From assembly GCF_042453785.1 (NCBI RefSeq), contig NC_091670.1:40125501-40189500 (forward strand): DNA of 64,000 bases, given 5' to 3'. Shown here piece by piece: positions 1-13,108 of the stretch. A model generated the notes under the pieces. The model did no database searches. It saw only the letters and a list, made by a program, of their open reading frames with translations, and was not told where the DNA came from. Numbering within the stretch: position 1 is the stretch's first letter; every line of letters begins with the position of its first letter. The position numbers and the translations under genes were made by a program. The DNA is from Malus domestica (lineage: Eukaryota; Streptophyta; Magnoliopsida; Rosales; Rosaceae).

Positions 1-128
1 AAGCTCAATCTCGTCTGCATTGTAAGAGGTTTGGGCTCTCCATGGTTCTTGCCCTTCTCTATAATATGTACGGCAGACATGTTGCCTCAGTAGCTATACC
101 AAAATGGGATGAAATGGTGGTATGACTT

Positions 129-3100
129 TCAGGGAACTGGCGGAGCATTTTTCGGATATCTAGAAGAAGAGGGCATCCGTTGCAGAACTTGTGGAAACTC
201 CTGCTTCATACGTTTATTTGGCATCCCTTGGAAAGACCTTTTTGCCAGAAACACCAAGTTAGAAGGGAAGAATACGCATAAGTTATACTCATGAGTTCTA
301 GTTTGTTGGCCACAGCTGTACAACTAATCAAAGCTGCAAGAGCTTTCATGTCATGTGCACCAAGAGCGACGAAATAGAGCCAACTGAATTATTGGCTAGC
401 TTTCGGGGATGGTTGATCCAGCCATAGTTCAAACTTCAATAAAAAACTGGCAAAAATAATTAAACGCTTGCAGCTGATGAATTCACACACCTTGGAGAAC
501 CCTGACGTTTCTGAGCAAATAGAGTTGGTCTTAGACTTCTGAGCGCCTTTTCAGCAGCCTGGAAAAAGGTTGTTTAGGTGCTAAGATATTACATTTCGAA
601 AATAATTAAGAGCCCACAAAGGGTACTCGGAATTGGAAGAGTAGAAAAATTACCTGCATCTTAGCCTCATCCCACGTCAACCCAATCCCCTTCCCCAGAA
701 CCTCTCCATCTATTTCAACCTGCAACATGATAACGACGCAGAATTATAAAGAAAAGAAAGAGAAAAGAAACATGCATCAAGGATACTGAAAGATTATCCA
801 CAAAAAATCATACAGCTCCAAATTCAGTGTCAGTACCAACACTTCTGGAAAGCATGACCAAGAAATGATTCATACTCACTACAGCCATCATTTGGAAGTT
901 GAGGGCCCAAACAAAAATTCTCAGAGCTCATGAATTATTTTTCTTGAACCCCGAAAACAACTTTCAAACCCCCAGTTCTAACTTTTCCCTCACACCACCT
1001 TTTAATTTCTTTATTGATTAACCAAGTGGAGGATGCATTATTCTATATCCAGTACATAAAAAAAGCACCCAATCTCAAAGGGAGTCTGCTTCCAGATTCA
1101 AATTAAGAAGAATAGATATTGTGATCTGAATCTGAAGTTCTTAAGTTACTTTAATGTATTTCTTTCAGCATTTAACTGAGTTTCCTGTCGACAACCGGCA
1201 CTCCTAGTTTACATCGAATCCTTATGAAAATTTAACCGAGTTTCCTCAGGAATTATGTGAAGCGCGGTGTTCTACAACTCTATACGATGAAATGTAGAAA
1301 CTTCCAAGACAAAATTCAAAAGTCATTCAGAATAATGAAGCATGTAATCATGGCAAATACAAACCTGTACATGCACTTCATCTTTCTCGACTGAATTAGC
1401 AGAGGGTGGAGGTCGTGGTTGAAAAACTACACCACCAAGACCCTCCATCATACACTGAAATAGTAAAAAATTATGGAAAGTCAATAATCAATAATCATAA
1501 CATCATTCAGCACCTGCAAATAAGGGAGAAAAAAGAGAGAGACTAGCTAACTATCATGTTTTGAGTCTTACAAGTTCTTTGAGGGCAGATACTGAACTCA
1601 TAGATTTTTTAGGGCCTTCAAGCCTAGGATCTAGTGGCCTAGAAGACTCTGAAGAAGATGACAGGGACTCATCTTTGGGAAATGACTGGATCCCAAAAGA
1701 ATTCGCATTACCCACAAAACCATTGTTGTTAACATTAGGAAACTTAATCATTTCTCCTTGAACAGGCACAGAATCATGCTTGAAGCGGGAAAGGTAAACA
1801 TCTGCAAAAACGTTGTCCAGGTTTCTCATATACACAATAAAAAAGGGAAACTAGAGATATGTCAAGAATACTTTCCCATCTATGAACAGAACCAAGCCAA
1901 CCCAATATTCCCTAGTACAGATCCTGTTTTGTGCAATAATTTCATAAGCAAGTTGACTTTGTTTTGGTTCGGTAGTTCCTCGGCGAGTAGTTTCATATTG
2001 TTCTAACAGTTAGTTGTACACTTTAAAAACTTTCAAAATTGATTGACTGGCATCTTTAACCCCTGATGGAAAGCTGAGAAGTTTTAAATAACCCCTCAAT
2101 CCTTCATCCATGACTTTTGCTAAAAAAGCACTTTGTTGAGCAGAATAATCATCTAAGATCAGCTCCAGTATGATTATATCAGCGACTCGAGAGTTCACAA
2201 TATTTAGCTGATATCAGAAACATGTGATCAAAGCAAAGCAGAAGATAGATCTTAAAAATATGTCATATATTGACTTAGTATTCCACAATATCCTTTTCCA
2301 TCGGAAGTTAAGAGATTGTAGTGTTTGTGGCTGAACAGTCAAGGACGGAACTTCTTAGATCTCTTTGCCTTCATTTAATTCATTCGGAAATAAAATAAGC
2401 AAATAGAATATTAACCTTGAGGTGGGCTTCACATGTCAAAATCAATTAGTTGTCAATTTGTTTTATCACTGCTCTAGTATCAAGTTCAGGTTGTTAAGCA
2501 CAAATTTCCCGGTATAAAAACTACTAAAAGAGGCACGACAAGAATCATTGAGACATATCGCCCCCTAGCTAGTGGCAATAAATACAGCAATAAGAAATCT
2601 TACTGGCTAAGTTTTTAAGAGAACCCTCAGCAGCCTGGAAATGAGCTTCCCTTCTTGTTTTACCAGTTCCTTCACCAATTTTCTCTCCTGCAAACGAAGC
2701 CTATAAAAGGCAAAATGGATAAGCTAATTAATGTGTAACAAAGGAATAGGCAACATTGTGAAGTCAGAAAGTAATAAAAACAATTTCTGGGAAAAGCTAC
2801 ATGGTATCAGTTTGACCTACAAGGCATATGAAATTCATTGATTCAGATAATCAGGCCCATTTACAAATGATTACCAACACTAATTACACCCATTACCATC
2901 AATTAGATCTGCTCCATTCAATTGTACTGTATAGCTATGAAATAGGGAGCGCAAATATTTACTATTTCAGATTTCAGATTTAAAAAATTAATATGATCAC
3001 CAAACTTAGTAAGATGTGGTCTTTAGAAGCAAACCATCATTTCAAAACGAAATAAAATACAAACAGAATGTGATTTCCTGTCGTAGCTCCCTCTTCACTC

Positions 3101-6100
3101 GAAGCCAAAATTACAACTCATGGACATAAAGTCCCTAAGATATCAAAAATTGAAATGCACATCAAAAGTCACGTACTCATACGACTTATTACTGAATTGC
3201 TTAACTTTTCATAAGACAAGATACATTATTTAAGTAGTCTTGCATTTACGCATCACTAACTCTCCCCAAACCTTTAAAACAAAAAAAAACAAAAAAAAAC
3301 AAAAAAAACTCTCCCCAAGAAAACACTAAACTATGGTTAGATAAGTTCAAAACTTGATATCCCAAAAACTAATGTGCAATTATAAGGTAGTAAGTCAAAG
3401 AAATGAAAGTACCTCAACATAAAACTGCAGTTCTGCGCTAGCAACCAAAGCTGGCCTAAACTCCACCTGTAAATTTCCATTTAGAAAAGGGGGGAAAAGG
3501 GGAAAAGAAATGAGATGGAGCATGAGGGTTTGACATATGCAAACATGAAGACTAAATTTTCTATTGCAACACAAACAGCTCAAAATACCTTGGCTCCACA
3601 CTTCATTGCGATTTCCTGTAAGGCTCCAGCAGGAGTTTCTGCATTTGATATAGCTTGTCCAGATTCAAAGTCCACATCTCTATTCATGGAAGAGGAACGA
3701 CTCAAGGGAATCTCCTCACCTTCAAAATTCATATCCCCATTATAACACCACTCTCATGATAATATAAAAAAAAGGTCGTACCCAGTGCACAAGGCTCCCG
3801 CTTTACGCAGGGTCTGGGAGAGGTGAATGTCGGCTAGCCTTACCCCCATTTATGGAGAGGCTGCTCCCAAGTCTCGAACCCGAGACCTACCGCTCATGGG
3901 CGAAGGCACTTGCCATCGCACCAAGTGCGACCTCTTACTCTCATGATAATATAACATAAATAATTAGTAATTACATATAAATTAGAAGACTGTTATTGAC
4001 AGTTACACATTTTAAGAAAGACAAGAACCATTAATGTTCCATTTAGATAAAAATTCAAAATGAAGATCAGATAAACCAATTGGGTAATAATACTCAATTA
4101 ATAACCTTCCAAAAAGGAAATAATCATCACCACAGTATAATTTCAATCATGTGAAACTCTAGGCAAATTATGATAGTAGACTGCTAAAGTAATTTTTAAA
4201 AATGTGAAGCATTGAAAACAGCATCTATCAGATATGTACTAAAATATAAAAAATAAAAGCACGAAAATCATCGTAGTACTCAATTGTGCATGTCATAGCT
4301 CACCTGACATTGAATGATAGCCAGCCAATTCATGGTTGAATCTCAGCCGATCATCTCTATGAAATGCCTGGAAAACAATCATCTTTTAGGACTGATCTTG
4401 TCTAAATCCAATCACATGCAACATCCACCACTCAACATAAAGAATTAGGATTTAAAGCCAAATCAACAAAGTGTAAATACCTCTTTTGGCAATCTTTGAT
4501 TTTCTTGAAGAATCCTATCAGATGGAATAGAATTATCAACCTTAGAGAAAAAAGATGAATGATGAGGTCGATGCTTCTCAATCTGCATGGGATCTGGATC
4601 TAACGGAAGTTCTTTGGGTACCATCCGGCTCAGTTGCCGTGGGCTCATTTCTTCTTCCACTGGAAACCAGCCTGGACGCGGTTGCACCCGTGGAACAGAG
4701 GCCTGTACTGGAGATCTGACAGGAAATGGAGGCTCACTTGGTGGTGGTTCTCTTGTATCTTGGCCATGCTGCAAAATCAGTAGCCTCCGTCTTGTATCAG
4801 GGTCTAACTCTGATTCAGGTACCTCTCCCTCCTCTCTAGCAGGAGAACTATGCAAGCTTGGTTCTGCAGCGCCAAGATGACCCAACGGTTTAACTACTGA
4901 AGCTGCCTGAGGGAACTGTATACTAGGAAAATGCATCGCTGATGGCTGACTTGATGGCAGTGAAATTATGCTAGAGGAAGGAGCCATTGAGTACTGAAGA
5001 GAAGCAAGCCTTGGATCTACATTAGTGACTACTGAAGAAGCCGTTAAAGCAGCTGAGGTTGCTTCCTATGTACCAGCAATAGGTCAACAAGCAAATTAAC
5101 TTTCACAAAATCACATATGCGGATGCAAAAATAAGTTAATCCAAAGTGTAAAAATTGCATGTCAATAAAAATACTTCTGTCAGCCGGGCTTACAAGCCAA
5201 ATGGTACATGTATCAATATTGAATCTTTAAATACCTTCAGTCTTCTTTCAACTTCAATGTCTGCCATGCCATCAAAAGTAAGTGGGTCTCTGTTTCCATT
5301 TATAGCAGAACCGTCATCCTGAACAACAAAAAACTATTATGGCAATCGTGAAGTGGGGAGAATTTTCAGGAAGAATGTTATAAAAAATTTAAAGAGTCAT
5401 AACACTGTTCCAACTGACCTCTGAAACTAGATAATTGCTCACATCAGGCGAAGGGACATCTTTAATATCATCTTCATAAAAAATTTCAGGAATCTTTTGT
5501 AGAAGACTGTCATCAAATTCTCTGTTATCACATCCAAAGGTGATGTCATGCTAACAGAACACCATTATTTTGCTCATAGACAGAGCATGGCTTTACATGA
5601 AAACAGTTTAGAGTCATTAATTTAATTCCTTTACCTAAAAAATCCACCTCTAACATTGCAGGCAACATTTCTTGCAACACACAGGACAGGGACAGCATTA
5701 TTTGCCTGTAATATTAAGAGTTACAATGAGTTCAAGTTAAAGAGGAATAAAACAATTATACAAAACGGGCATTTTTGACAATAGAACAGTTTTAGAAAGT
5801 TAATAGCCATATAAAACAGAGCAAATATTTTACTTCAGCTTGAGGAGCATAATACGGGGCAAATGCAGGAACAACATGCACCCGAGGTTGATCTCTGTCA
5901 TCCCACACTTTCAAGCGATCATCAATTACCAATGCCATCTTAGGATGACATAAGCTTTCTTGGAAGACACTGAACAACGACTTTCTTGAACCTATCATAA
6001 TATATGGAAGACATCAGTTAAACGGAAAAATGTATGAGACTTTCAGTGCAATTGCAAAACAAAATTTATAAATGAAGTATAATAACAGTTACCAGACTTC

Positions 6101-7996
6101 ACACAGACAATGCGATCCAGTAGTTTAGTTGGGTTTATCAAATTTGAATCAGGATCAAGAAGCCTCCACATTTCTAATGCATAATCCCTTTCAGCCATTG
6201 TGCAAACATAAACCTCAAACCGCTTGCGCCCCCTTGCAGTCAGGTAGCTCCGAAGATCCTCCCATGCAGGTCTCAACCTCACGAGAACACTTGTATCACG
6301 AATCTAAGACAGAAATTCTATGTTACTTAGGACCTTATAATGATGAGTACAGAAACTTAATACAAACAAAAGACTGATATTACGGAACAAAACCATCCAC
6401 ACAACCTGATCAAGCAGATGTTGAACAAAATGACCAAATGGGGATAAATAAATGAATGACGAAGATAATAAACAAGGTAATTACATACCTGCGGATTAAT
6501 GCGAGTCAGTATAATATTTTTCTCGTGTAATCGTATAAGGGGCCGAATAATAGGTTGATGATTGTCAGACAAGGCTGGAACAACCTCAGCTTGAGTTTTG
6601 ATGACCCTCCCATTATCAAGAACTTGATCATTTTCAGCATATTGTTTCAATATAAACTTGTCATCTTGATACCGTTTGATCTCTGCAAGCATACCAGAAA
6701 TGCGTTGTGGGTCCACCTCAGTGCTTATCTTCCTCTGCAAGGCCTCAATTCGATCTTCAAAGGAGCGCATTGTATTTGCAACAATGAGTGTTTCATCAAG
6801 ATCAAATACAATGCCCAGACATCTAAGATTCAGCATGACAAGGCAAGAATTGTATAGTCCTGATGCAACATAGAATCCCCAAAAACATGGACACTGTTTA
6901 TCACCATTCCTGGATTGCATGGCAACCAAATGAAGCTCCTCCCCTCCTAGCGGCATTACTGCAGTCTGAAGATAAGCATGACGGGAAGGTTTGCACAAAG
7001 TTACTACCATTCCTTCCAGATAACATAGGAAAAGACAAACTTACATTCCAATCAACATTAACACATAAAGATCAAACCATAATAAGAAGTAGGCAACTGC
7101 AGGTTTCCATTTTATAAAGGACTCTATGCTGCATTCCAACAAATAACAAAACTGAAAACTTGCACTGCAGAACTCTAGAGTTCTTCATTAAACACCCTAA
7201 CATCCAATTGCAGCAACAACAAAAGTAAAATCATCAAATTTTCATAAATGAAATATTCACGCTATCATCATCTCTACGTGGAACAGCATCCATGGACAGT
7301 AAGATCAATCACAAAAAACCACATGGTATATTCTTAGCATCAAAGCATTCTGTCATTGTACAAAACTCAGTAAATTGAGAAATAAAGTTCATCTTACAGT
7401 TCTACGAGGTAAGTCCACAGCTTCAGTTCAAAACAGATAGTTCCCAAAACAGCTAAAAAGTTCAAACAGCTCATGTAATTTGGGGCAACAATTTTACTGG
7501 GTTCATTCAAAGTTTCAAACTTTACAGTGAAATTCAAAAACGGGTCCCTGTAAAATTGTTCAGAGTCCTCTGTAATAACATTTTAAAGTTAAAAAAGGGT
7601 TTTTTAGAATCTGGGTTTTCAATTTTTATCTTATATTTTGTTTCAAATTCTGCAGAGTTGATATTTTCTTGGAGGTGGGAGTTTAATTCAATGGTTGTGC
7701 TGATATACCTTGTTCTCCTGAGTCATGGAGGAGTGCAAAAGAAAGAGCGGCGTGTCCTGAGACGACGACGGTGACGTCTTTGACTCCATCATTTTGAAGC
7801 AAACTCCATTGGAGCTTATGGTATGAAGCACTGCCACTGGTGGACATCTTTCACTTGGTTGAGAAAAATAGCTTATTCTGATTTCCTTCAACTCATCCTG
7901 AATATTCTTGTTCTCGTTCTCTGTTGGATATATCTCTACTTCCCCAAGTAAATCTTCGCCTTTATACACCGACTTATACATTTTCTCACTTGCCAA
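129..7996 (-). CDS. CPL1: RNA polymerase II C-terminal domain phosphatase-like 1 (CPL1/FIERY2-like), 17 coding exons
   Basis: This gene encodes a nuclear phosphatase that removes phosphate from the RNA polymerase II CTD; in Arabidopsis the family represses stress genes and affects RNA processing. I joined the coding exons (high to low) as 7996-7709, 6965-6489, 6303-6093, 5991-5834, 5705-5635, 5521-5419, 5318-5235, 5065-4481, 4367-4304, 3719-3589, 3466-3413, 2700-2604, 1801-1572, 1454-1365, 719-654, 558-491 and 237-129. All have GT-AG borders, phases agree throughout, and the product is 961 aa, close to the Arabidopsis protein. The catalytic DLDET motif lies near residues 151-155. The [20 protein letters not shown] block, two double-stranded-RNA-binding-like regions in the last third and a basic C-terminus (NKRMKQEF) follow. 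The start could instead be the Met five codons in, at 7981, which matches related proteins better. No break was seen. Recognition is by remembered similarity. Confidence 0.93.
3278..3308. repeat. Short A-rich tandem repeat (A8C units)
   Basis: Three or so copies of an A-rich unit ending in C occur in an intron of the CPL1-like gene. It is a simple-sequence tract with no apparent role. Confidence 0.6.
3768..3937 (-). mobile_element. Au-type tRNA-derived SINE in CPL1 intron 9
   Basis: Read on the minus strand, the element begins GGTCGCACTTGGTGCGATGG (A-box-like), carries the B-box GGTTCGAGACT and ends with ...GGGTACGACC and a short T tail, the layout of the Au SINE family found across flowering plants. 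It is flanked by a perfect 17-bp target-site duplication, CTCTCATGATAATATAA, at 3751-3767 and 3938-3954. The perfect duplication and near-complete body point to a fairly recent insertion. It lies inside the intron between coding exons 9 and 10, so the coding sequence is untouched. Confidence 0.92.
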
Positions 7997-8380
7997 ACAC
8001 CAATTTTCTCACTGCCCGAACACCATCCAAGAAGAGAAAAAAAAACCCACAGAAATGTTATTCCCTCCTTTGATCTCTCATCAAAGTTTCATTCAATAAA
8101 AACATCGATTTCGTTGATTTCTTTCAAAATCGTCGCCATCTCCCAAAGAATCCCAATTTTGGTCTTAAATCACTGAAATTCATAGTAAAAAAAACAAAAG
8201 TAAAAAGAATAAACATTAGGGTTTTATTTTCGAGTGAAGATCTTAGATCCTTGATTGATTTACGAAATGGAATTGGATTTTTGTTCAGAATTGTGGTGCT
8301 AAAAGCTAGGGTTTGGTGGTGACGATGAAGGACGAAGGAGCCTTCGTGAGGAGAAACCCTAGATCCAGATAGCAAAAAGT
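7997..8380 (-). promoter_or_regulatory. Probable 5'UTR and proximal promoter of the CPL1-like gene
   Basis: Upstream of the CPL1 start codon the minus strand reads through a pyrimidine- and CTAGGG-containing leader typical of plant 5'UTRs. A short upstream reading frame (about 83 codons, 8375-8124) lies in it; I see no homology for it and treat it as leader sequence. The exact transcription start cannot be placed. Confidence 0.4.
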
Positions 8381-8399
8381 CAAATTAGCACTGCAATTC

Positions 8400-8953
8400 A
8401 CAAGCCAGATAATAATATTTATAAAACAAAACTTTAATATTAATATAATACTAAAACGACACCTCGCCTCTTGGGCCATTTTCCTAATTTATACTTCTTT
8501 CATGCTATTTTTATAAATTTCCAATTCTGCTGTAATTTGTTATTTCTCGAGATTGTATACTGCGATGTTTAAACTACTCTAATCAACGAAAATAGATTTC
8601 AAATTGGATTCAAGTGAAATTTTATAGTATAATTATTAACATGCTTGCTTATTTTGAAATAAAATATTCATGAATCAAGAAAGTCATAAACAAAAAAAGA
8701 GAATGAACGAGATAGATTCACTTTTTCTGTGATCGATCTAATTTCAAGTTGTTTAAGTTTTGAATTCCTAATATAGTTGTGATAGCGGCGCAATTTTTAA
8801 TCAATGTAAGTTAGTAACGCATAGGAACTAGAATAAAAAAAATAATTATGATAACTGTGCCTTAACCGTACCTTAATAAAGACAAAACAAGTCGTAGATC
8901 AAAATAACGTCGATAGTCATTTTAAGTAAAACGTCATAAATTTTCTCATACTC
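8400..8953. other. AT-rich spacer, nothing recognised
   Basis: AT-rich DNA between the CPL1 promoter and the first MITE. No coding pattern, RNA gene or clear repeat boundary was seen on either strand. Confidence 0.5.
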
Positions 8954-8956
8954 TTA

Positions 8957-9319
8957 CATTATGTTTGGATAAGGGAAATAAACTTAGAATTTTGACAAAA
9001 GTTAGAATTTATAAATTGACATGCACCAATTTCTTTGTTTGGATTTATAAACATAGAAATTTAGAATTTGCGTGAAAAAAAAAACTTTTGGAATTTGGGA
9101 CCTCCAATTCCTAAGTTTAAATTTCATGTAAATATGTGTTATTTGTCAATTTCTATAAGCGATAGTTTAAAAATAACAAATTTTATATCTAAATTTCATT
9201 GTTCTTTTAGGTTTACTAAACAAGAAAATTCACAAATTCTATAAAATAAAATTCCGTATTCAATTTCCATTATTTTAAAATTTCATAATAATCTTAAATT
9301 TCTTCATCCAAACAGAGTG
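8957..9319. mobile_element. Tourist-like (PIF/Harbinger) MITE, copy 1
   Basis: A 363-bp AT-rich element has imperfect terminal inverted repeats, CATTATGTTTGGATAAGG at the left and CACTCTGTTTGGATGAAG read inward from the right. It is flanked by the 3-bp duplication TTA (8954-8956 and 9320-9322). A TTA duplication with short inverted repeats is the PIF/Harbinger signature. A second, right-truncated copy lies at 29474-29757, and the shared internal sequence supports the boundaries. No coding capacity. Confidence 0.85.
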
Positions 9320-9322
9320 TTA

Positions 9323-11754
9323 AATTGTTACACAAAGTTAACGTAAATATGACGGTGTTTAAAAGCAGGGGCTCAGGTGAAACGTGAGTTCATAAAGCTG
9401 GGGCGAATAAGCAATATGGAAAGTTATGGGTGACGGGTTAGATTTTGGGTCGTAATTTGTGGCAAATGGATGTTGGTTGACATTATGTACGGCTGTGGTT
9501 TTTAGATTCTCAAATTTAGTCTTGTCGGATGAAATATTACACTTTGCCCTCGTTCTGTCTGCCAACTTTCATGAAATATACCGTTTGCTTTCTTATTACA
9601 ACTTTCATTTCTATATATACCACTTGACTCATTTGACGTTAAATGGTAAGGTAACTGAGAATCCACAAAAAATTTCAATTTTGAGAGAGTTCTGTTAAAA
9701 TTTCTTTTTCTATATGTGCGTATTTACTACACTTGAAACGTTTCATAAATATGAAGTTGATGTGATAAATCTCCATAAGATTTTTATGTTAAGGATTTTG
9801 CTCAAATCAGACAACGAAACAATGATACCAATTAAGTATCGTTTTATTAATAAAATTGATTGTTATATTGAAAAATTAGTTGTTTGTACGTATTTTGTAT
9901 ATTCTCGTTTTGCCTTCATGGCCATGTTGGTTTTGTTGGGCATCTAATTGAATACTTTGAGCCTTGAAATTTACTAATTTTGGTTGAAAAAAATACGTAT
10001 ACACACTGATATTTTGCAATCAAAGCAAACATGAACGTATTATGGCCCACCTAATCTCAACCTACTCCCACCGACTTGAAGATAGATTTTTATTACTCTG
10101 ACGGAAACACGACCTAGTATATAAAGTGTCATAATACAATTAGATGAAGTTTTTCTTTAAGTTTCCAACCAACTATATTATTACATTTGGTATACCGGAC
10201 TGTGTTTTCGACACACTAAATAATTTCTCATACCAGAGGAGATGGTTTCCCTCACTTTTTATTGATGTTTGTTTAATTATTTGGTTGAACTACAATTCAT
10301 TCCATTTCTTGAAACCTTTATTTCATACATATGTTATGTACAAAGAGCTTTCAAAATACGTTATGACTACCACAATACCAATTGAGAAACAATAAGTCTA
10401 CAAAAGTAGTCTGATGATCAACACTTTATATGTCATTTATCTCATTTAATTCTTCAACCTGATCTGAATCTCTAAGGAAATCCTGATATGATTGTACCAT
10501 ATAATGTAGTATATTCGTGAGTAACGAGCCTAGTTTTTTACTCTACCTTTTTTTTTTCTTCACATACTCTATCCTCTTATACGAATTCGTTGAAATTAAT
10601 GAATATTGTATTTCTTTTAAAAAATGATAAATGTTAAATTAGTTAGGCAACATTACACAAACCTTAAAGTAATCATCAACAAGCAATTCCCCCACCCCAC
10701 CCCCCAAAACTAAAATAAAGAATAAAATAAAACAAATAAAATATTTGGGAGTTGGTTAATATGGGCTGGGCCTGATTTCCTTGTACATAGGCCCAGGCAT
10801 ATCTGTAAGGCCTTCGGCTCCGAAAATATATGCCCTGCAACCGAAAGGAACTTAATTAGCTTCTGGTAATGTCCTCAAAAGCTTTAGCTTTTGTAATTTA
10901 ACAAAAAAAAAGTTTAAAGCTTTTGCAACTTTCAGCTGGAGATGTCGTTTCTAAGACATGACATGACTACTTTGTTATGTCCAGAAAAAGGGAATTAATA
11001 TTTTTTTCGGCTCTCTTGTGTTCGGAGGCGATAGATTCGAAAATTCGAAGGAGAGATTTGAGCTGTTTAAGAGTTTAATTTATGTGAGGTGGGGTAGTGA
11101 AATGAGTTAAAGAGAGTCGCATAATTTAAATTGAATAGATCAGATTTCAAGTCCAGTGACTCCAGGCATAGAGATCCGAAAAGGATCTCGAGTCTTGAAA
11201 AGGTTTCTATGAGGCATAATGTAAAAGAAGTCACTTGATTATTTTGAATAATTAGAAGCAAAGCGCTATAACAAGTAGCAACTCAATAAATTTTTAATTT
11301 TACAAGGAAATTAGAGTTTCCAATGCTTCCCTAATTTACCTCACTCCGCTAAGACAAAAAAAAAAAAAAAAAAAAAAGGCTTCGAACAAGAAATTAGAGT
11401 TTCCAATGCTTCCCACTCCCAATCCCAATTATGGAAGAAGCAGGGGATTGAGGCAAATTAGGGAAGTTTTGAATCATATCCTCCTTTGAAAAACAAGTAG
11501 CAAACTAAGCAATTAGAAAGTGACAAAGCATAATTAAGCACTTTCTTGTGACACGGTTTGACACATGTAATTATAGTAGTTACGAATTTTTTTTATCCAA
11601 ATAAAACATAACCATGCTGCCAAAGTAAGTAGTAAATCGTTATGGTGATTAAAACATTTATCTTTAATCCACTACATGTCGAATCCAAACTATTTTTTAG
11701 TATAAAATATCGCTCGTACTAAAAAAAAAAAAAATCTTAAATTATATTTTCAAT
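9323..11754. other. AT-rich intergenic region, no gene recognised
   Basis: This spacer holds only short AT-rich open frames (for example 9714-9947 and 10144-10395) with no recognisable protein features. There is a poly(A) tract near 11357-11377, flanked by two copies of a short sequence containing TTAGAGTTTCCAATGCTTCC (about 11306 and 11394). That arrangement could mark a retroposed fragment, but I cannot name a family. Confidence 0.45.
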
Positions 11755-11757
11755 AAG

Positions 11758-12580
11758 AGCATTTCCAGTGTAGGAAGGCCCCCCATGGCAATTGAATCCC
11801 CTCCACTGAATAGTGACTGCCTTTAATGAACAGTAATTGCCTTTTGCATCTCCACCCTTAAATTGAATAGCCATGATAATAGGCAATAAAATATTAGTAT
11901 TTTTTATTTTATAAAATAATAAAATTTATTTTAAATTTCAAATAAGATTTTTAACCAATCTCGTCACGACATGTGTCATTATCCGAAAGTAAAATTTTTG
12001 TAGATAGATTATGATAAAAAATTTAACCAATTACATCGCGTGGCATACTCTTAATTGTTTAGAATCGTTGAAAATATTGAAATGTGGTGTAAAGTGGGAG
12101 AAAATGATAAGGTATTTATAGAAAAAAATTATAATTTTTTAATTTTTTAAAAAACTTTTTGGATCTTTAATTTTTTTTTAAAAGTTTATTAACTTAATTA
12201 ATCTGGATTGTTGGATTACAAAAAAAATTGAAATCCAACAATCCATAATGTGACACGTGGCCCACCATAACATTTTTGTTTTTTTGTTTCCATTTTTTTC
12301 TTTTTAATTTTTAAAGCCTAAAAACCTGGACCGTTGATATGGAAATCAACGGTCTAGATTCAAAGGTAACTGCATGGCGTTGACATGCGGGTCCCAACAT
12401 CTGAAAACACGTAGGAGACGTGCCCCGACACGCGCATGTTATGCACGTGTTTGATGTAAAAATTTTTATAACGTGGCTAATGTCAACCTTGCATTAATCC
12501 CCCTCATACGCTCAGGCTTGGACTCCTGCCCTCTCCCACAGGCTCCCCCTTTAAGCCCAATTGCCTGAATGGGCTGGAGC
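11758..12580. mobile_element. Non-autonomous PIF/Harbinger-like element, degraded copy
   Basis: The left end (TAA then GAGCATTTCCAGTGTAGG) and about 130 bp after it match the left end of the better-preserved element at 30310-31096. The right end (near 12480-12580, ...GGGCTGGAGCTAG) matches that element's right end, so this is the same family. The middle differs and is AT-rich without the captured gene fragment of the other copy. The right terminus is degraded and the flanking duplication is not convincing, so the right boundary is approximate. Confidence 0.6.
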
Positions 12581-12659
12581 TAGTTTGGGAGGGGATTGGG
12601 TTGGTTTAGTTCCCTGTCCACAGGCTAAACCCAAAGCTAGATTTCCTCTTAGCCATCAC

Positions 12660-13108
12660 TTCTATCCCATTGTTATGATTTGATTTAAATCCCAAAATAT
12701 GTTAAATGACGAAAGTACCCTTAGTTATATATAATCAAGAAAAATGTGATTGGACAAAGGAGAGGAAAAGGGCACAGAATTTTGCAAACAAGGGCAGCCC
12801 AAGCAGTTGAAAACCAAAACCAAATCAAATCGACAGCCAAACCTAAAACCCCAATCTCTCTATCTCTTTCTCTCTCCTCCTCGACCCAGTTTCTCTCTCC
12901 TCAATTTTGGCACAAGACCTCCTTCTTCTTCTTCAGCAGCTGAAGTACAGTCTTCCAGGCCTGCAATTTTCCAATTTTGCCCTTCAATTTCAAATCTTGA
13001 ATCCCCCAGAACAAAACCCTTGTCCATTTTTGTTCAGACATGCCCATCCCGAACCGATAACGCAGAGGAAGGAACCCACCCAAACCCAAAACGCCGCCGT
13101 TTACCAAG
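12660..13108 (+). promoter_or_regulatory. Probable promoter and 5'UTR of the WAPL gene
   Basis: The stretch before the WAPL start codon contains a CT-rich tract (about 12856-12905) and the C-rich sequence typical of plant leaders. Short frames here (from 12746 and 12907) overlap the start region in other frames and look like leader sequence, not genes. Confidence 0.45.

Noticed and set aside
2010-2198. 62-codon minus-strand frame in the CPL1 intron
   Set aside because: The exons on either side join in phase without it and it resembles no part of CPL1. An alternative exon is possible but unsupported.
9359-9565. 68-codon minus-strand frame next to the MITE
   Set aside because: No recognisable family and an uninterrupted but AT-rich context; probably random.
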